Shown here in pieces: positions 1 through 12,017 of a stretch of 64,000 nt of DNA. Both the position numbers and the translations under genes were made by a program. The notes under the pieces were generated by a model that did not search any database, was not told the DNA's origin, and saw only the letters and a program-made list of their open reading frames with translations. Source of the stretch: Panagrolaimus kolymaensis (taxonomy: Eukaryota > Nematoda > Chromadorea > Rhabditida > Panagrolaimidae). Every line of letters begins with the position of its first letter. Within the stretch, counting starts at the first letter, position 1. The stretch lies in assembly GCA_028622995.1 (NCBI GenBank), contig JAJQJQ010000005.1:3782001-3846000 (forward strand), given 5' to 3'.

Positions 1-2317
1 GAACTCCTTCAGTTAGGAGAAGCGGAGTTTCTCCAGCACCATGCTTCTTAAGTTTTGGACGATTATGTAAACATTTTAAAACATAAATTCGATCATCAGC
101 TGTCACAAATTGTGGATGAAATGAAATAAGTACACTGGTTTCAAGAATTAAACCAGGCGGTGTTAATGAACTAAAAATTTTTGGTATTGGTGAAAGCTGA
201 ATTACAAATTGAATGTTTTACCGTATTCGATTTACTTGACAATCTTGATGTGGAACTAATAATTCTATTTGATTATTTGTAACTAAAACTTGATAACAAA
301 ATCTATTTGGTGCATATCTAACATTTACATGACCCGTAAAAGTTTTATTGGTTTTCCATTTAGCATATATTGCATCAGCGGCACAGCTGTAAAAAAAAAG
401 AAAGAAAATTATTATTAATAACATTTCCTTGAAGAATCTCTAAAGTGACTAAATAAGAAATTGGAATAATTCTTAGAGCTTCTTTTGTAAAACAAAATCT
501 CAAGAAATTTAGGAACACTTTTATAACTAATGTTAGTTTACGAATTCTATAATTGCAAATTTAAAAAATTCCTGATTTAAATAAACTCTTCCAAAAATTT
601 ACTCTTTTAAGCCTTCAAGTAAATCAAGTGCTTCAAAATCTGTGACACTTTATGGAAACTTTAAGCTTCCCTTGTATATACTTTATTTTTTAGTTATGCA
701 TAACTTTTTTTCTCCTTCTCAACATTAAGCTCCCATTTCTTTCTTAAAGCTTTTTGCGCTGCTGTCATAACCTATTGTCCTTAAACATTTTTTTTGAAAG
801 TGCAAATTTGATTTCCGTTTTTTTCTTTTTTGCTTTTTATCCCAAACCTTTTTTTCGGGCAGTATATCTAAATTTGATTATAAAGCCGTTTTCATGCATG
901 AAAGAATAAAAAAAAAAATCAAGCCTCTTTTTGAAGAAAAAAAGTTTCAATAGCTCCTTCATCTTCGTTAATTGCATCACATCGGAAGCTTTTTGTCATC
1001 ATCGCCTCTTTTTAACCCTTATTTTCTTAAAATGCCCTTAGGGGACTTATTGCTTCCTGTAGTTGTGATTGTTATTATTGTTGTTGAAGACAATCAATCT
1101 TTTAAAAAAATGATAAAAAGTTGAGAGTTCGTAAAAAAAGTAATAATAAGTTTTTTTTGTCGGTGGTCCTCAAAAAAGGAGACATGATTAAATTCAAGAA
1201 GCTCCGGATGCAAGAAATTAGAGAAGAAGAAGAAGCCACATGCTTCTTCTTCATCTTAAATAGACTTTTAAAGGACCCATTTTGTTTGTCGTCGTTTTTA
1301 AGTTTTTTTGAGTGACACATTATTGCATTTTTTACGAGTAAAAAATAATATAACGGGATAAAAAAAGGTTTTAAGTTATGAATAAAAGCAGTGTCCAACT
1401 TTAAGTTTTCGTTGATGAAAAAAAGTATACTATTTTTGTTCTTCAAAAGTAAACTGTAAAAAATGCTAAAATTAAGAGCTTTAGTTAATTTTATGTTTTT
1501 TCTGCTAAAGCTTGACTTCAGACTTGTTTAAATAAAATGGAAACGTGAGAACCAAAGCTCCTTTTTTATCCCCAAAAATAGCTTTTCGAAGAAGAAAAAA
1601 TAAAGTGAACGGCATACTAAAAAAAGTTGTTTGTTTTGAAGGCAAAATGTAAAGGATAAAATTTGCAAATTTTATCATTGATTAATTTTATAGTTTACTT
1701 ATTGCTAGTTTTTGGAGTATCGGAAAGCGAATAAAAATATATGAATTGTTGAATAGGTTAGAATGGAACTCTAAAGATGAATCATAAAAGCTTTACAATG
1801 GTTTAGATAAAATATTTCGTAACTTAGTTTAGTCATTATCAATTTTTAGTGGGTAAAAATTTTAAAAATGAACTTCTAAAATATTCAATCTTACTTCAAA
1901 AATTATGGGAATATCTAAAAAAATGGGCAAAAAGAAATCATCACAACGATTTAGTAAAAAAAAATTTAAAAGCAAATAAAATTCATAAACAATCATTTTT
2001 TATACTCACCTAATAAAAGGTTCACCAACGACATTATTCATAACATTTTCCTGGCATAATACGGAAGAAGTAAACAAATATAAAAATATAAAAATTTTAT
2101 AATAATAATAAATTTTCGATGTTGACACGATTCCATAATGCCTCAAGCAATTTGATAGCTGGTGGTTGTTATCTTTTTGAGATGAAGCAACACCCGAATT
2201 ACTTCTACTATTTTGACATTCATAAATCATAGAATTGTCATCATCATTTCTGCTTCTTCTGATATGATAGGAACTTGAATAATTATTACTGGTGCAAGGT
2301 TGTTGATGTTCCATCAT
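1..2317 (-). CDS. Cuticlin-like ZP-domain protein, 5' part (runs off the left edge)
   Basis: Exons read on the minus strand are 2317-2010, 386-222 and 170-1, all in frame across GT-AG introns of 1623 and 51 nt. The joined protein has a tyrosine- and phenylalanine-rich hydrophobic stretch ending SSVLCQ (about residues 73-92, a likely signal peptide). It then begins a ZP-N domain: VVGEPFISC, FTGHVNVRYAP, HQDCQVNRIRS, LTPPGLILETSVLISFHPQF, TADDRIYVLKC. This order matches the nematode cuticlin (CUT/CUTL) family, whose secreted or membrane-anchored products form extracellular cuticle and alae matrix. The first ATG pair at 2317-2312 follows an acceptor-like TTGGATGTAG, a plausible spliced-leader site. 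That start puts about 70 polar residues ahead of the signal peptide, which is unusual, so a later start is possible. The ZP-C half, cleavage site and anchor lie outside the window. Without the 51-nt intron an in-frame stop would break the domain. Confidence 0.8.
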
Positions 2318-5300
2318 TTTATGTTTCGGAACTACATCCAAAAAAATAAAAGAGAGATATTTCAACAAAGTACCCAATTCCAAAAGCTTTTTTTCCAAAG
2401 ATATTCAAAGCAATGGAAAATTTAAGGCGTGGTCGGTCAGTTAGTTTGTCTTCTCGCCATCAATGGTCACTCGTTTTTTTTTCACTTGAAACCAAGTTCT
2501 TTTTTTACGTCTTTTTTTTTGTCGGCGGCTGCTTCTAAAATAACATTTCAAAAAAAATGAAGAAGAAGCAAAATGAATGATAAAAAAAGGCTTGTTGACG
2601 ACGACGACAACCAAAAAAACTCGTAAAGTAGCGACAATTTGATTTTCGAATGATTGCGCGATGACGCCTTCTGTCGCAGCCGCTAACTGCTTTAAAGGCC
2701 AAGACTGGTTTAAATCCAAAATAAAATAAAATAAATGTTAACAACAAGATTTTCTTCAAACCAATAATGAGTTATTTTACGTATTAAAAAAAAAGAATAA
2801 ACATTCGAGGCAAAAAAAGAAAAAGGAAGAGAAACACGCAATCGTTTTGCTGCTTTTGAATTTGCTGCTTCTTTGAAAGGCAAAAACAATCCAAACGAAA
2901 AGAAAAAGACAGAGAACCTGATTTATCGCGCGAACGGTAATTAATCATCGACGATGGAAGAGGAGAGTGAATAGAGCTCCTCCAACATCAAAAACTTTTT
3001 GACATGCCGTGTCGCTTCCTAAAAAAATGGACTCTCTCTTTCAGAGCAAAAGGAAAGGATTTTTGCAACAAAAAAAAGCAATTGACTGGAAAAGTATGTA
3101 TTTTTTTAAGGATGACAGTTTTTGGGATTTAAAGAATGAATGAACAAATATGGAAAAAATGAAATCAAAAAAAGTGAAATTTTATAGACTGAAAAATTTA
3201 TTTCTCCAAAAATATGAAAATAGTGGACCACCCGGAGTGTTATTGAGAAGAGGAGAAAAAAAGGGAGATGAGGCAGAAAAATGATTGAAGCTTAAAATAA
3301 TTTTGCTGTCAGTTATAAACTCTGTCATTAGCAGTCAAATGGTGGGAATCTTAAAAAACCAACAACAAAAAATAAACTTTTTAATAATTCAATGAAGAAA
3401 GTAATTCAAACTACCATTGAAAAAACTGCTTCTGAATGACAATGTTTCGTCCAAAATAAATTAACTATTTCGTATATTACAGTATAATATTTTTATAAAA
3501 CTTTTATATAAATATTTTTTAAACATTTCAAAAACTTTCACTTTTATAAAAAAAACCATTTGTTATTCCTCCAGAAGCTTTCCTTCCTTTCTCTCTTTTT
3601 CTCTCAGATTAATCCCTCAAATTCAACCTAATTTGTTTGACAGTTGATCCTCCTCCTCCGTCATCCTATTTCATTAATATTTCGAATATTTTTTTGGAGC
3701 TTCCTCGATTTTTCAGGTTTGAAACTTCAACCAACCAACTTTTTTTCATTGTAAAAAAACTACAAAAGATTTCTTTTTCTCTTTTTTTTCTTTTCACTTT
3801 CAAAGACATTTTTCTTTTTCTAAAATCCGTTCGTTCAATTTATTGTAATGACCCTCTCTCACTTGCTCGCTTGAACCCAAAAAAAGAAAAAGAAGAAGTA
3901 ATCAAAAAAATCCTCAAATCTCTCGCATTTGCTTTACTACAAAAAAAAGAAAGGATTAATCGCGCAAATGAATATTTTTTTTATAAAAAAATCTACAAGA
4001 AAAATGCCATTCAAGTAAGTGGGAGTTTTGGAAGAGGGAAGAAAAACAACATTTGTTAATGGTCTTCTAACCACCACCATCGCCGCTGCCACATCTTGAA
4101 CTCATTTATTTTTGTCCATTGTTTTTGCAAAGAAAATTTTGTGGTCAAAAACAAAACTGTTAAATTTTTAGTATTTAAAATAAAAAAATTTGTAATTAGA
4201 TATTTTTATTAATAAAAAAGCGAAAAAAGTAAACACAGGTTGGAAATAGCGGCAGACGATGCATGGTCAATGCTTCAGGGAGATAGGCTTTTTGTTGACT
4301 TTTTGACGCTGCTTTTCTTTTCACACAATTTTTTTTGACCCATGAGAATTTAAAATGAATTTATTTTAAGCACCAAAAATTTATTTTATAGAGAAAGAGA
4401 AAAAAAAGAAACAATAAAAATAACTACGGTTGCTATATATTTTTTTTATCTCTTTTAGAAAAAAAAGTGTTTATATCATCGCTTACTTACTTGCTACTAT
4501 GTAGGACTTTACTATATATTTTCCTAAAATGGAATAAATCATTCAAGCGCCATTATTACTTTGTTGAAATAACAAATTTCAAATTTAAATTAGCTTCAAT
4601 TTGTCGTTGTCGTTCTCACCTGGGCATTATATATTTACAAAAAATTTAACTTTCGTTTTCCTCTTTCTCTCCCAGGCTCGAAAAAGGTTGGCTCAAGGTA
4701 ATCCTTTTTCCTGTCTCAGTTTAGGTGCTTTTGTTTTTGCGCAACCTCGATAGCTTAGTTGCTAAAGGCACAAAACAATTAAGTTTTTAACGAAAAAATT
4801 GTTTAGCATAATTTTAATTTTTAAGCAGGTTTAAAAAGCTCATGATTTTTTGTTTGGTAGTTTTGGCTCAAACAAACAAAAGCGGGATCCATTTAATTAC
4901 ACGTTTCGTTTGAAACCAACAAATGAGGAAAAATGAAAGAGGGTTGTTAGAAAAGGAAGGAAAAGGCAGGTTTTTCAACAAATGGCCCCGTTATTTTTTT
5001 ACATGAATAATAATCAAGTAAAGAAAAAAGACAACAACGAAACATAGAAAGAGAAAAATCGGAAGGAGACAGACAAAAAAAAATATGGGTTTGAAAAATG
5101 AACGGAAAAAAGAGGTGGAATCATGGAACGAGTGAAATATCAATCAAAAAACACCAAAGCAATAAAATTCCAGAAATGATCAATATTGTTTTTCAAAAAA
5201 TTGGTTAAAATCACGAGTTTTTAGCAGCTAACATCTTTGATGTTTTACGAACAGTAAAAAAAACAAGGAAAAACCAAACGATGTAAGTGAGAAAGAGAAA

Positions 5301-6705
5301 TCAACAAAGGTTAGATACGCAAAAAAAATAAATAACGAGGTTTGGCGCCAACTAACTCCAAAGATGAAAGAGTGGTGAATGGTTTGAATAACATTAAAAT
5401 GGTTTATGATATTTATTATTAAAAGTTCAGAGAAAACAGCAAAAAAAATTGCACTTTGAAGTTGTTTTTATATTATTTGTTATGTGAAACAAGAACAGAA
5501 TGGCACCAAGAAGGTGTAAGCGATGACACCTAATGTCTTCATTGTTGTATTTAAAAAAAGCAAGAGAAAAAATAATAGATTTGCAACAAGAGAAGTCGGT
5601 ACTACTCGACGATAGCCGTTTTCAACATGGGTTTTAGAAAATAATTTACTCGAAGTCACAATATTTTATTTTACTTTGGCTATATATTTTTTTTCTAAGC
5701 TACCGTTTACTAACTTCAACAACCTTTCCAGATTACACAAAATCTTTTTGCTTTACACAAGGTAAAAGAAAACCAATTATGCAACCGTTAGAAAATGTTT
5801 AAAAAAATTTTCCCTTCCACTCAATCCATCGAGCAACAAGAAAAAAAATGCAATAAAAGCATTTTGACATTTGATCGCAAAGAGAAAAAAATACCGTTCA
5901 ATAAAAAAACATTGCTTTTTTTTCTTCAACTTTGCCATTATTGAAAACACGGAAAACGGGAAAAGCTAAGAAGAAAACATAACAAAAAAAAAACAACATT
6001 TATGGAAAGCAACACTATTCTTTTACAAACTTTTTTTTCTTTCTTTTTGTTTTTCTTGCGCATTTTTTTTTTCATTACTAATAAAAGCTTTCAAACAAAA
6101 ACATTTATCGAAGAAGCAAGAAAGCAATAGCAAAAATTAGCATTTTTTCATTCCATTTCTAAAAAAGCAGCGATGCTTTTTGTGTGAAAAAGTAAAAAGC
6201 AAACAAAAGCACTCATTTCTTTCTTTTTTTGCAGTTGTTTCAATTCCTTTTTTGGGATCTCCCATTTTTAGGCTTTCATTTGCTGCTCATTTTTTGTTTT
6301 ATGACACTTTTTTTATAATAATAATAATATTTACGTTTACGTTGATTGATTTTTAAAGCTTTCAAAACAAAGGAAAAAATAATGTTTTAACAAAATTAGA
6401 AAAAAATTATATATCTCTAGTGCTGTTGCTTAAGTACTTTTTAAAAAACTGATATGTGATTTTGATGATTCGATACATGATTGTTGTTATGTTTGCTATA
6501 GTTGGATACTTTAAAATTAAAATAACGTCCAAATCCAAGTGAACGAAGGATTAATTTAGAGTAACGTTGAATATCGGGATGTTTGTAAAGGTAAAGGAAA
6601 ACATTTCAGGCTGAATTCCATAATTGTACATAAATAATATAAAAATATAACCCGGTATTAAAATCAATTAAATAGATAAGATACAGCAGAATCATTCAAA
6701 AGTAA
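2318..6705. other. Gene-free AT-rich stretch
   Basis: I find no conserved coding exon here. The sequence is rich in poly-A, poly-T and polypyrimidine runs. The open frames at 2441-2759 and 3637-4059 are low-complexity (K/F/S-rich), lack convincing splice structure and resemble no family I know. The part next to 2317 should hold the promoter of the cuticlin-like gene. A tRNA box-A-like sequence sits at about 4750-4771. Confidence 0.6.
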
Positions 6706-7832
6706 TTACACGACTTTAGTTGCATGAGTTTCATCGGATTTTGAGGATCTCCATAATGTAGCCATTTCAGTTGAAGGATCGAATAATTGCGCAACATATT
6801 TGGCCTAAAATAAAATGACGTAATGAGAAAAAAAAGAAACATAAACACAACACATAAAGCAGTTTTGATTTAACAAATGTTCAAATAAAAAACTTACAAC
6901 AAGCGTTGAAATGGTAATGCCAACAAAGATACCTCCTAACACATCAGTTGGATGATGACTATGATCGACGACACGAGAATAAGCAATAAATAAACCAGAT
7001 GCGAAGCAAATCATTTGTAAGAATGGCGTGATCAAACGACTGAGATGATTTGGTGGAAATCTTGCTTGAAGATAAAGTACAGCAAAAGTTGCAGATGCTA
7101 ATGACATAGCTGCGTGTCCACTGAAGAAGCTTATTCTTGCTTTAAGCACATCAGCATCATTACCGGTACAATTGTAACTTGCAGAATGGAAATATTTTGG
7201 AGTATTGTAGCATGAAGAAATATCGACATCAGGTTTACAAGCGTCAAGAAAGTATGGTCGAAGACGTCCAGTTGAAAATTTCGTTACTGTTGTTAATACC
7301 GAAGTTAGCACGATTGCAAGCTAAAAAGAAAAATTATAGTTTTAAATATCATTTAAATAAAACTAACTTGAAAGTAACCATAAAAGATAGTGATTCGAAT
7401 AACCAACCTTGACATTTTGTCATATCCTCTTTCCCATATTGAATAACATATTTCTGGATCAAATTTAATCAAGCGATAAAGTTCAACGAAAAGTATAGGA
7501 AAGAATCCACAGCAATATATGAAAGCATGTAATTCAAGGCGATTTACAATTGAGCCATCTTTTACAAGTTGAATTGAAAGATCATTACAGAAGAAACCTT
7601 GTTTAACAGGACCAAGCCATTGAAAGATGAGTTCAACAGAAGTTCTAAAAGCATAAAGTGCAAAACATTCAATTAAAGTTCGTTGAATTGGTAATCTTGA
7701 TGGAAGATCTGGCATAGTTCGATTTCCTCTATTCTAAAAAAATTAGAAATTAATAAACCCGGAAACAAAACATAATTCCTTGTCAATTACAAAGCATGGA
7801 GAGAAAAAATGTTAAAATATGCATAAATTTAG
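6619..7832. repeat. Direct segmental duplication, left copy
   Basis: The block at about 6619-7832 matches about 8517-9724 in the same orientation. It starts in the 3' flank (shared sequence around ACATAAATAATATAAAAATA) and ends inside what is intron 1 of the right copy (shared GTTAAAATATGCATAAATT). Exons and introns are both conserved, so this is a genomic duplication and not a retrocopy. Small indels and both synonymous and replacement changes show it is not brand new. Confidence 0.9.
6706..7715 (-). CDS. PAP2-type lipid phosphate phosphatase, duplicate copy 1
   Basis: Minus-strand exons 7715-7368, 7320-6898 and 6804-6706 give 289 residues. The three PAP2 signature motifs are intact: KFSTGRLRP (KxxxxxxRP), SFFSGHAA (SGH) and SRVVDHSHHPTDVLGG (SRxxxxxHxxxD). 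Several hydrophobic segments fit the six-pass LPP/PLPP fold. Such enzymes dephosphorylate phosphatidate, lysophosphatidate and sphingosine-1-phosphate at the plasma membrane or endomembranes. The gene is about 85-90% alike, introns included, to the copy at 8610-10657. It lacks that copy's acidic first exon. The reading frame stays open for six codons upstream of the ATG to a strong acceptor (TTTTTTTAG), so translation may start in an upstream exon or the acceptor may take a spliced leader. The short frame at 7860-7955 (starts MNSSQNTSF) cannot be joined to it in phase. Activity is inferred from motifs only. Confidence 0.88.
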
Positions 7833-8609
7833 ACGTTTTTTTGACTAAATCCATAATGTAATTTCGGCTTTGTCATTTTAATTGGAAGTGATTCACCCAT
7901 GGCCCCACAGGAAGTTGCACATTCAGGAAAACTCGTATTTTGTGATGAGTTCATATTCGAGAATCAACCAAACCAAATTAAATAACTAACCTTTAACCAA
8001 AATAATCACGACGATCAAAAGAGACCAGCGATAAAATATTAATAAAGTTTATTAAATTTTAACATCAAATAATACAACGAAATAAAAGCGAAGCTGGATT
8101 GTCGAATGAATGAAAAAAAAAATTAAAAACAAACAATGAACAAAATCAAGCATTGATGCTACGACAGCGCGCAATGCCAAAACAAAAGTGTTGTAGGTAA
8201 GAAACGAGCAAAAAAGAATAAGAATGAAAGTGTAAAAGGTTGAATTGCTGGAGTTTGATCAGCATCCTCAACATTTCAAAAGACTATAAAGTTAATTTGA
8301 TTTTTTTCACATTTTTGTCACGCATTAACTTCAAAAATTCCGCTAAATTCTACCATGAAACATAAAAATTTTATTTTTATCGAACATTATGCCGGTTCGT
8401 GCCTCATTTATTTTTTTATCCCGATTCCATTTTTTTGGCCATAAAAATTCATTCACTCAAGTCTTTTATTCTTTAAAAAAAAGTTGTAATAAAATATTTT
8501 TATTAGTATTATTTTCCCATAATTGTACATAAATAATATAAAAATATAACCCGGTTTTGAAAATCAGTTAAAAAGATATGATACAGCAAGCAGAATCATT
8601 CAAAAGTAA
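7716..8609. other. Spacer between the tandem lipid phosphatase copies
   Basis: This holds the end of the duplicated block (to about 7832), then unique sequence. A 42-codon open frame (minus, about 7825-7955) starts MNSSQNTSFPEC and has no clear partner exon. If copy 1 has its own promoter it should be here. No other gene is seen. Confidence 0.5.
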
Positions 8610-9724
8610 TTACACGACTTCAGTTACATGAGTTTCTTCGGATTTTGAGGATCTCATTAGTGTAGCCATTTCAGTTGGAGGATCGAATAAATGTGCAACG
8701 TATTTGGCCTAAAAATTGGTATTGTAAAGAGAAATAAAAGAAACACATAAAGCAACTATAGATTTTACAAATATCAATCAAAAAACTTACAACAAGCGTT
8801 GAAACGGTAATTCCAACAAATATACCACATAACACATCAGTTGGATGATGACTATGGTCGACGACACGAGAATAAGCAATAAATAAACCAGATGCGAAGC
8901 AAATCATTTGTAAGAATGGTGTAATTAAACGACTGAGATGATTTGGTGGAAATCTTGCTTGAAGATAAAATACAGTAAAAGTTGCAGATGCCAATGAAAG
9001 AGATGAATGTCCACTGAAGAAACTTAATCTTGCTTCAAGAACATCAGATTCATTACCAGTGCAGTTGTAGCTTGTAGAATTGAAATATATTGAAGTATTG
9101 TAGCATGAAGCAATATCGACATCAGGTTTACAAGCATCGAGAAAATATGGTCGAGGACGTCCAATTGAAAATTTTGTTACTGTTGTTAATACCCAAGTTA
9201 GTATGATTGCAAGCTAAAAAGTAAATTGTTAGTTTTAGACATTATTTTTTTAAACTTACTTGAAAATAACCATAAAAGATAGTGATTCGAATAGCCAACC
9301 GTGACATTTTATCATATCCTCTTTCCCATATTGAATAACATATTTCTGGATCAAATTTAATCAAGCGATAAAGTTCAACGAAAAGTATAGGAAAGAATCC
9401 ACAGCAATATATGAAAGCAGCTAAAGCAAGACCATTTACAATTGAACCATCTTTTACAAGTTGAATTGAAAGATCATTACAGAAGAAACCTTGTTTAACA
9501 GGACCAAGCCATCGAAAGAAAAGTTCAACCGAAATTCCAAAAGTATAAAGCGCAAAACATTCAATTAAAGTTCGTTGTATTGGTAGTCGAGATGGCAATT
9601 CTGACATGGTTCGATTTCGTCTATTCTAAAAAAAATTAGAAATCAATAAATCGGAAAACAAAACACGATTTTTAGCGAACAACACAACATGGAGAGAGAA
9701 AATGTTAAAATATGCATAAATTGA
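8517..9724. repeat. Direct segmental duplication, right copy
   Basis: Partner of the block at about 6619-7832. It covers exons 2-4 and the 3' flank of the phosphatase gene at 8610-10657, but not exon 1, which lies about 800 nt further upstream. Confidence 0.9.
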
Positions 9725-10657
9725 GGCAATCAATGTATGACGAGAGCAATATAAAAAAGGAGAGAGATTATATTTTATATGTAATAGCAAACTAAAGAAA
9801 AATCATCAAAGGTTAATACACTTTAATAATGATTTAAAATGGAAAAGAAAATGGTTAAAAAAAAGACCAGCCTGCCGCGATAATCCATTTTGAAAGTGCA
9901 AAAGTGTTTAACGAAAAGGATCAAGTATTTGAATTGTCCATTTTTCACAGTATTAATTCACAAAGGTTCTCACAGCATTGTTTAAAAAAGAGAAGAGGAA
10001 GTGAGGATAAAAATACGACCATTAAAAAAATATGCTTCTCATTTTGATCTTCTTAAATTTTACAAAACAATGAATTAAAATTTGATCTTCCCAATTTTTT
10101 CTAAAAATCATTACAAAAGCGCATCAGCCTAAGCTATTTATTAAATCAAAATTTCTCATAATGTTAGGCTATTAATTTTTATTTAATAGCTTATGCAATG
10201 AATTTTTATGGTGGAGAAAAGAAAGATCAACATTGGGTCATTGTCAAAATATTTAATGGAAAAAAGCTAGGGAAAATTATGTCACTTTTTTTACATCGGC
10301 GGTGTCAATGATTCATTAAAATAACAAACATACACAAAAAAGATGGTTAGAAAAAAAGAATAGACAAAAAGCTTTATTTGTTGAAATTTTTGTGTATTCA
10401 ACCTAAATTATGTCAAACTACAAATTCCACAGAAAAAATTTTAGAAAGGTTTTAGCAACGTAAAAATGCTTCTAAGCCAAAATTTGTACATATAAAGTTA
10501 GAAACATCAAACATACCCTTTCAAAAGAATTTCTTCTATTTTCCCAAGAACTGCTAATACCACCAAGTTGTTCACCATCCATGGTTGCTTCTTCTTCTTC
10601 TTCTTCATCAGTTGTTGGTGAAAGCAAAGCAATTTCATCGCTTCCATCGTTATTCAT
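8610..10657 (-). CDS. PAP2-type lipid phosphate phosphatase, full-length copy 2
   Basis: Minus-strand exons 10657-10517, 9625-9260, 9213-8791 and 8708-8610 give 342 residues. Exon 1 encodes an acidic cytosolic leader (MNNDGSDEIALLSPTTDEEE) ending NSFER, joined in phase 0 to NRRNRTMSELPSR over an 891-nt intron. The PAP2 motifs are KFSIGRPRP, SFFSGHSS and SRVVDHSHHPTDVLCG. The GRPRP in motif 1 replaces the usual GRLRP, and a Cys replaces one Gly after motif 3; the catalytic Lys, Arg, Ser, His and Asp are all kept. The family removes phosphate from lipid phosphates such as phosphatidate. Neighbours on the same strand are the CYTH gene upstream (562 nt away) and the duplicate downstream. Confidence 0.9.
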
Positions 10658-11218
10658 TCTTTCTTTTCTCGTATTCTTCTTCTTCTACGTTTCATCGGCA
10701 AAAATAAAAGCTATTTTTTTTCTTCTATTAAAAATTTATGCTGAAGCAATTTGATTCAATCAATAACTTTTTTCGTTTATGCTATTGCTGCTGCTAAAAA
10801 AATATAATTAATTTTGAAACAACTAACAAGAAAAAAAGGAAAACAAAAATGATAATCGCCAGTCATATTATTGGTTAAAGTTACACGCGCAATGTTAGTT
10901 AGCAACAATATTGATTGATTGCTCGATTGTGGAAGGATACATTTTTTTGATTTTGTTTAAAAACATGAATCAGTATATAGCGCAAACTAAAAAAACTAGA
11001 ATTTATAGTTTTAATTTTGCGAGATTCAGTTAAAATTCAAAATAAAGAAAAGTGAGTTAAAAAAAAGTGCTTTAAAAAGAGTATAAAAAGTGTAGTTTGC
11101 TCTTCAAAGTTTGGTAAAAAAAATAATACTTTTTATTTAGACAAGGTACATAAATACTAAAAAAATTCACAAAGCTAGGAATGTAACAAAAATTATGCTA
11201 GTCATAATCGATCTGATT

Positions 11219-11740
11219 TTAGGCTTTACCCATTTTATCAATGTAAGCTCCTTGAATTAAATCAGCATTATCAATTCCAAGCTTTTCCATTAATTCTTCG
11301 GCAATTTTTTGACCATCTTCTGCTTCTTGATCATCTTTGAGACAAACTTCGAGTTCCATGAAATTTCCCAAATCTTCAACATGGTCAAGATGAATTCGAG
11401 TTTGTTCATAAATAAAAAGATTACGAGTTTTCTTTAAAATTCCTTTAATTCCCATTGACATTTTTAATGCTTCTTTTAAAGCAGTGGCATCAGAAGCTTG
11501 GGCTTTAACAAAATCAGAAACTTTTGGTCCTTCCGTATCTGGGCGATCATAGAAGATAAGTTCAGCTGGAGTGTTGGAGTCAACGAATTCACGAAGCTTT
11601 AAACGTCCATTTGGTGAATTGAAAAAAGTATCATGTTGCTTCAAAATAATTGGGTCTTTACCATCGCAAAGTTTTTGAGCTTTATTAAAGGTAACTTCAA
11701 AATCTTTGAGCGAAGCTTTAATTTCAACGTTTTTTGGCAT
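11219..11740 (-). CDS. CYTH-domain protein (adenylate cyclase CyaB/thiamine triphosphatase-like)
   Basis: A single exon encodes 173 residues. It opens MPKNVEIKASL, matching the NxEIKA start of CyaB-like CYTH proteins (the first Glu of the usual ExExK is Asn here). Later strands follow the fold: GRLKLREF, AELIFYDRPD, IYEQTRIHLDHVEDLGNFMELEV, ending AYIDKMGKA. CYTH enzymes bind triphosphates and a divalent metal in a beta tunnel and act on inorganic polyphosphate, thiamine triphosphate or ATP; the substrate here cannot be told. The ATG lies 11 nt after a TTTTTTTAG acceptor, so it is likely trans-spliced. It is 278 nt behind the stop of the upstream phosphatase gene on the same strand, so an operon is possible. 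Tunnel residues are mostly Glu, Lys and Arg, as expected. Confidence 0.85.
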   Translation of the reverse strand: MPKNVEIKASLKDFEVTFNKAQKLCDGKDPIILKQHDTFFNSPNGRLKLREFVDSNTPAELIFYDRPDTEGPKVSDFVKAQASDATALKEALKMSMGIKGILKKTRNLFIYEQTRIHLDHVEDLGNFMELEVCLKDDQEAEDGQKIAEELMEKLGIDNADLIQGAYIDKMGKA

Positions 11741-12017
11741 TATTAAAGCTAAAAAAATAGAAAAATTGCTGTAAAAAATTTTAAATCTTATGAATGGTAA
11801 GTGGGATACATAGACCAAATAAAATAGTGGGAAAACAAAAAAAAATCATAAATAATTTATTTATATAAAAACATTCAAAAATAAATATCTGGGAAACGTT
11901 AATTGTACTTTGTTTATATGTAAGTGAAGTGAGTGGCCAAAAAATGAAAATGGTTTATAACTGGTCCTCAAAAATAAATTAGTTTTGCACTGATAGCTTT
12001 TTTTTGTTTGAACTTGA

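Noticed and set aside
197..221. A 25-nt GT-AG segment as the intron in the cuticlin-like gene
   Set aside because: It is too short and gives the wrong frame. The 51-nt intron (221-171) restores RIRSLTPPG, the expected ZP sequence.
1102..1446. Overlapping open frames on both strands inside the cuticlin-like intron
   Set aside because: Both are low-complexity, rich in Phe/Lys/Ser, and lie within the 1.6-kb intron.
3637..4059. 140-codon open frame on the plus strand
   Set aside because: Low-complexity F/K/S-rich translation, no family resemblance and no splice or start support. It is typical of AT-rich polypyrimidine sequence.
7825..7955. Small frame MNSSQNTSFPEC as first exon of phosphatase copy 1
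   Set aside because: The only donor-like site (GTGAAT) gives the wrong phase and an immediate stop on joining to exon 2.
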